Assembly: GCA_004556565.1 (NCBI GenBank)
Contig: SFGN01000109.1
Span: forward strand, 1 to 6,550
Direction: 5' to 3'
Source of the DNA: Lachnospiraceae bacterium
Lineage (GTDB): Bacteria > Bacillota_A > Clostridia > Lachnospirales > Lachnospiraceae
Length of the DNA stretch: 6,550 nucleotides
Below are positions 5,950 through 6,550 of the stretch, piece after piece; position 1 is the first letter of the stretch; every line of letters starts with the position of its first letter. The position numbers and the translations under genes were made by a program. A model generated the notes under the pieces. That model ran no database searches, had not been told where the DNA came from, and saw only the letters and a list, made by a program, of their open reading frames with translations.

Positions 5950-5971
5950 GGCGGTTCCCGAAGAAACCGCC
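5950..5971 (+). terminator. Hairpin after xis, possible weak terminator
   Basis: GGCGGTT (5950-5956) and AACCGCC (5965-5971) make a 7-bp GC-rich stem with an 8-nt loop, three bases past the xis stop. The tail is AAAGGTTTTAT, a poor T-run, so termination would be partial. It could reduce expression of the mobilization gene relative to xis. Confidence 0.45.
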
Positions 5972-5981
5972 AAAGGTTTTA

Positions 5982-6040
5982 TCAGACCGAAGCCATGATA
6001 TACCTACACGCAAGCAGATTATACCATGTACTTCGTCTGA
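5982..6040 (+). repeat. Long imperfect hairpin between xis and the mobilization gene
   Basis: The outer stem pairs 5982-5992 with 6031-6040 (ten pairs, one bulged C). After a small internal loop, 5994-6002 pairs with 6020-6028 (eight of nine). The apical loop is 17 nt. GTCTG at 6035-6039 could instead pair with CAGAC at 6041-6045. This is an RNA or DNA structure of unknown role in an otherwise gene-free 146 bp. Confidence 0.45.
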
Positions 6041-6092
6041 CAGACAACAGGAAACTTATGTTTGGTAGAAAAAAGAAAGGACGATGATATTT

Positions 6093-6407
6093 ATGGCAAG
6101 ATCAACAAAGAGTTATGAGGAGCGTCTGCTCCAGTTGGAAAAAAGAGAACAGGAAAGCCTTGAAAAAGCGAAACAGTACGCAGCACAGAAACGGGAACTG
6201 AAGAAACGTCAGAAAGATGTGGAAACAAAAAAACGAACCCACAGGCTCTGTCAGATTGGCGGTGCGGTGGAATCAGTGATTGGTTCTGCGATTGAGGAAG
6301 AAGATATTCCGAAGCTGGTCGGCTTCTTAAAAAGGCAGGAAGCAAATGGGAAATTCTTCTCAAAGGCAATGCAAAAAGAGCCAGTTGCGAATACGGAGGA
6401 AGTGTAA
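6093..6407 (+). CDS. DUF3847-type mobilization-associated protein
   Basis: This 104-aa highly charged protein matches, by my recollection, the DUF3847 family found just ahead of MobA/MobL relaxase genes on Clostridia mobile elements. Residues about 5-48 are a basic coiled coil (SYEERLLQLEKREQESLEKA onward). The conserved part is RTHRLCQIGGAVESVIG (48-64), then EDIPKLVGFLKRQEANGKFFSKAM (70-93). It is probably a relaxosome accessory protein, but the family is not well characterised. I chose the ATG at 6093 because AAGGA (6077-6081) is 11 nt upstream and the family begins MAR; an ATG at 6084 lies only 2 nt from that site. It lies directly before the candidate origin of transfer, which supports a mobilization role. 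Confidence 0.75.
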   Translation: MARSTKSYEERLLQLEKREQESLEKAKQYAAQKRELKKRQKDVETKKRTHRLCQIGGAVESVIGSAIEEEDIPKLVGFLKRQEANGKFFSKAMQKEPVANTEEV

Positions 6408-6550
6408 TGCCGGAGGGAGTGGAGTTTCCATTCCCTTCATTGCTTTTTTATGAAGGGCGCATTATCCCAGATATTCAATTATCCGAGATAAACTTCAAAA
6501 GTCGTTTTGTATTCTGGATTTTTAGCAGAAAATCTCGGATAACGTTTTTC
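6407..6550 (+). CDS. Possible partial ORF overlapping the mobilization gene stop
   Basis: An ATG at 6407-6409 overlaps the preceding stop (TAATG) and follows GGAGGA (6395-6400) at 6-nt spacing. The frame stays open for 48 codons to the window edge, beginning MPEGVEFPFPSLLFYEG. The arrangement looks like translational coupling. Against it, the sequence also carries the inverted repeats of a likely transfer origin, and the predicted peptide resembles no family I know. It may be open only by chance over conserved non-coding DNA. Confidence 0.3.
   Translation, partial: MPEGVEFPFPSLLFYEGRIIPDIQLSEINFKSRFVFWIFSRKSRITFF
6415..6449 (+). terminator. Terminator-like hairpin after the DUF3847 gene
   Basis: GGGAGTGGA (6415-6423) pairs with TCCATTCCC (6427-6435), nine pairs including one G-T, with a 3-nt loop. 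After a short gap comes a run of six T (6444-6449). The gap makes it an imperfect terminator. Its 3' arm overlaps the 5' arm of the next hairpin (6433-6440 with 6450-6457), so the two folds exclude each other. Confidence 0.35.
6433..6542. other. oriT: Candidate origin of transfer (oriT), MOBQ-like nick region
   Basis: On the minus strand, ATAATGCGCCCTTCA (6465-6451) closely resembles the nick region of RSF1010/pIP501-type MOBQ origins (ATAAGTGCGCCCTT), predicting a cut between 6458 and 6457. Next to it, CCCTTCAT (6433-6440) and ATGAAGGG (6450-6457) form an 8-bp stem. ATTATCCCAGAT (6461-6472) is repeated as ATTATCCGAGAT (6478-6489), and ATCTCGGATAA (6532-6542) is its exact inverted copy across 42 bp. 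The position, between a DUF3847 gene and where a relaxase gene is expected, fits. The relaxase is outside the window, so this remains a prediction. Confidence 0.6.

Noticed and set aside
1..6550. CRISPR arrays, tRNA, rRNA or complete insertion sequences
   Set aside because: No regularly spaced identical repeats, cloverleaf sequences, rRNA motifs or transposase genes with terminal repeats were seen.

Overview
The window looks like a low-to-moderate GC Clostridia (Lachnospiraceae- or Oscillospiraceae-type) chromosome into which mobile DNA has inserted. The reasons are strong AAGGAGG-type ribosome binding sites, a tyrosine integrase with an XRE regulator and a small excisionase of the kind common on gut Firmicutes elements, and a DUF3847-type mobilization gene. 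This assignment rests on reading the proteins, not on a search.

Layout. (1) Positions 1-1005 look like resident chromosome: a GC-rich PAP2-type membrane phosphatase gene on the + strand, preceded by a perfect 10-bp inverted repeat. (2) Positions 1006-1241 hold no convincing gene. The DNA becomes AT-rich here and carries three short GTATCA repeats, a possible end of inserted DNA. (3) Positions 1242-3349 are a tightly packed, AT-rich, minus-strand cluster of three accessory genes: a 148-aa soluble protein with a FHDA motif, a 134-aa membrane protein, and a 417-aa protein with a Rho-N/SAP-like N-terminus and a SEC-C zinc-binding C-terminus. The first two are in the same frame and separated by one TAG codon; the second and third overlap by 10 bp. 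(4) Positions 3350-3528 hold repeated TTTCCCTTATTT-like sequences and a long hairpin just past the integrase stop, a candidate attachment-site arm region. (5) Positions 3529-6550 are the recombination and mobilization module of an integrative mobilizable or conjugative element: integrase and XRE regulator on the minus strand, then divergent excisionase and DUF3847 genes on the + strand, then a likely origin of transfer. The relaxase gene expected next would lie beyond the right edge.

How the parts fit. The xre/xis intergenic region reads as a compact genetic switch. Two copies of TTGCA-N3-TGCAA are present: one covers the -35 box of the leftward xre-int promoter, the other lies between the rightward xis promoter (TTGACA-N17-TATACT) and its ribosome binding site. 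An XRE dimer binding both would repress itself, int, xis and the mobilization genes until derepressed. The three-gene cluster beside the integrase looks like cargo of unknown function and is the most plausible place for an undescribed system. The right end of the element is outside the window, so its boundaries cannot be proved here.
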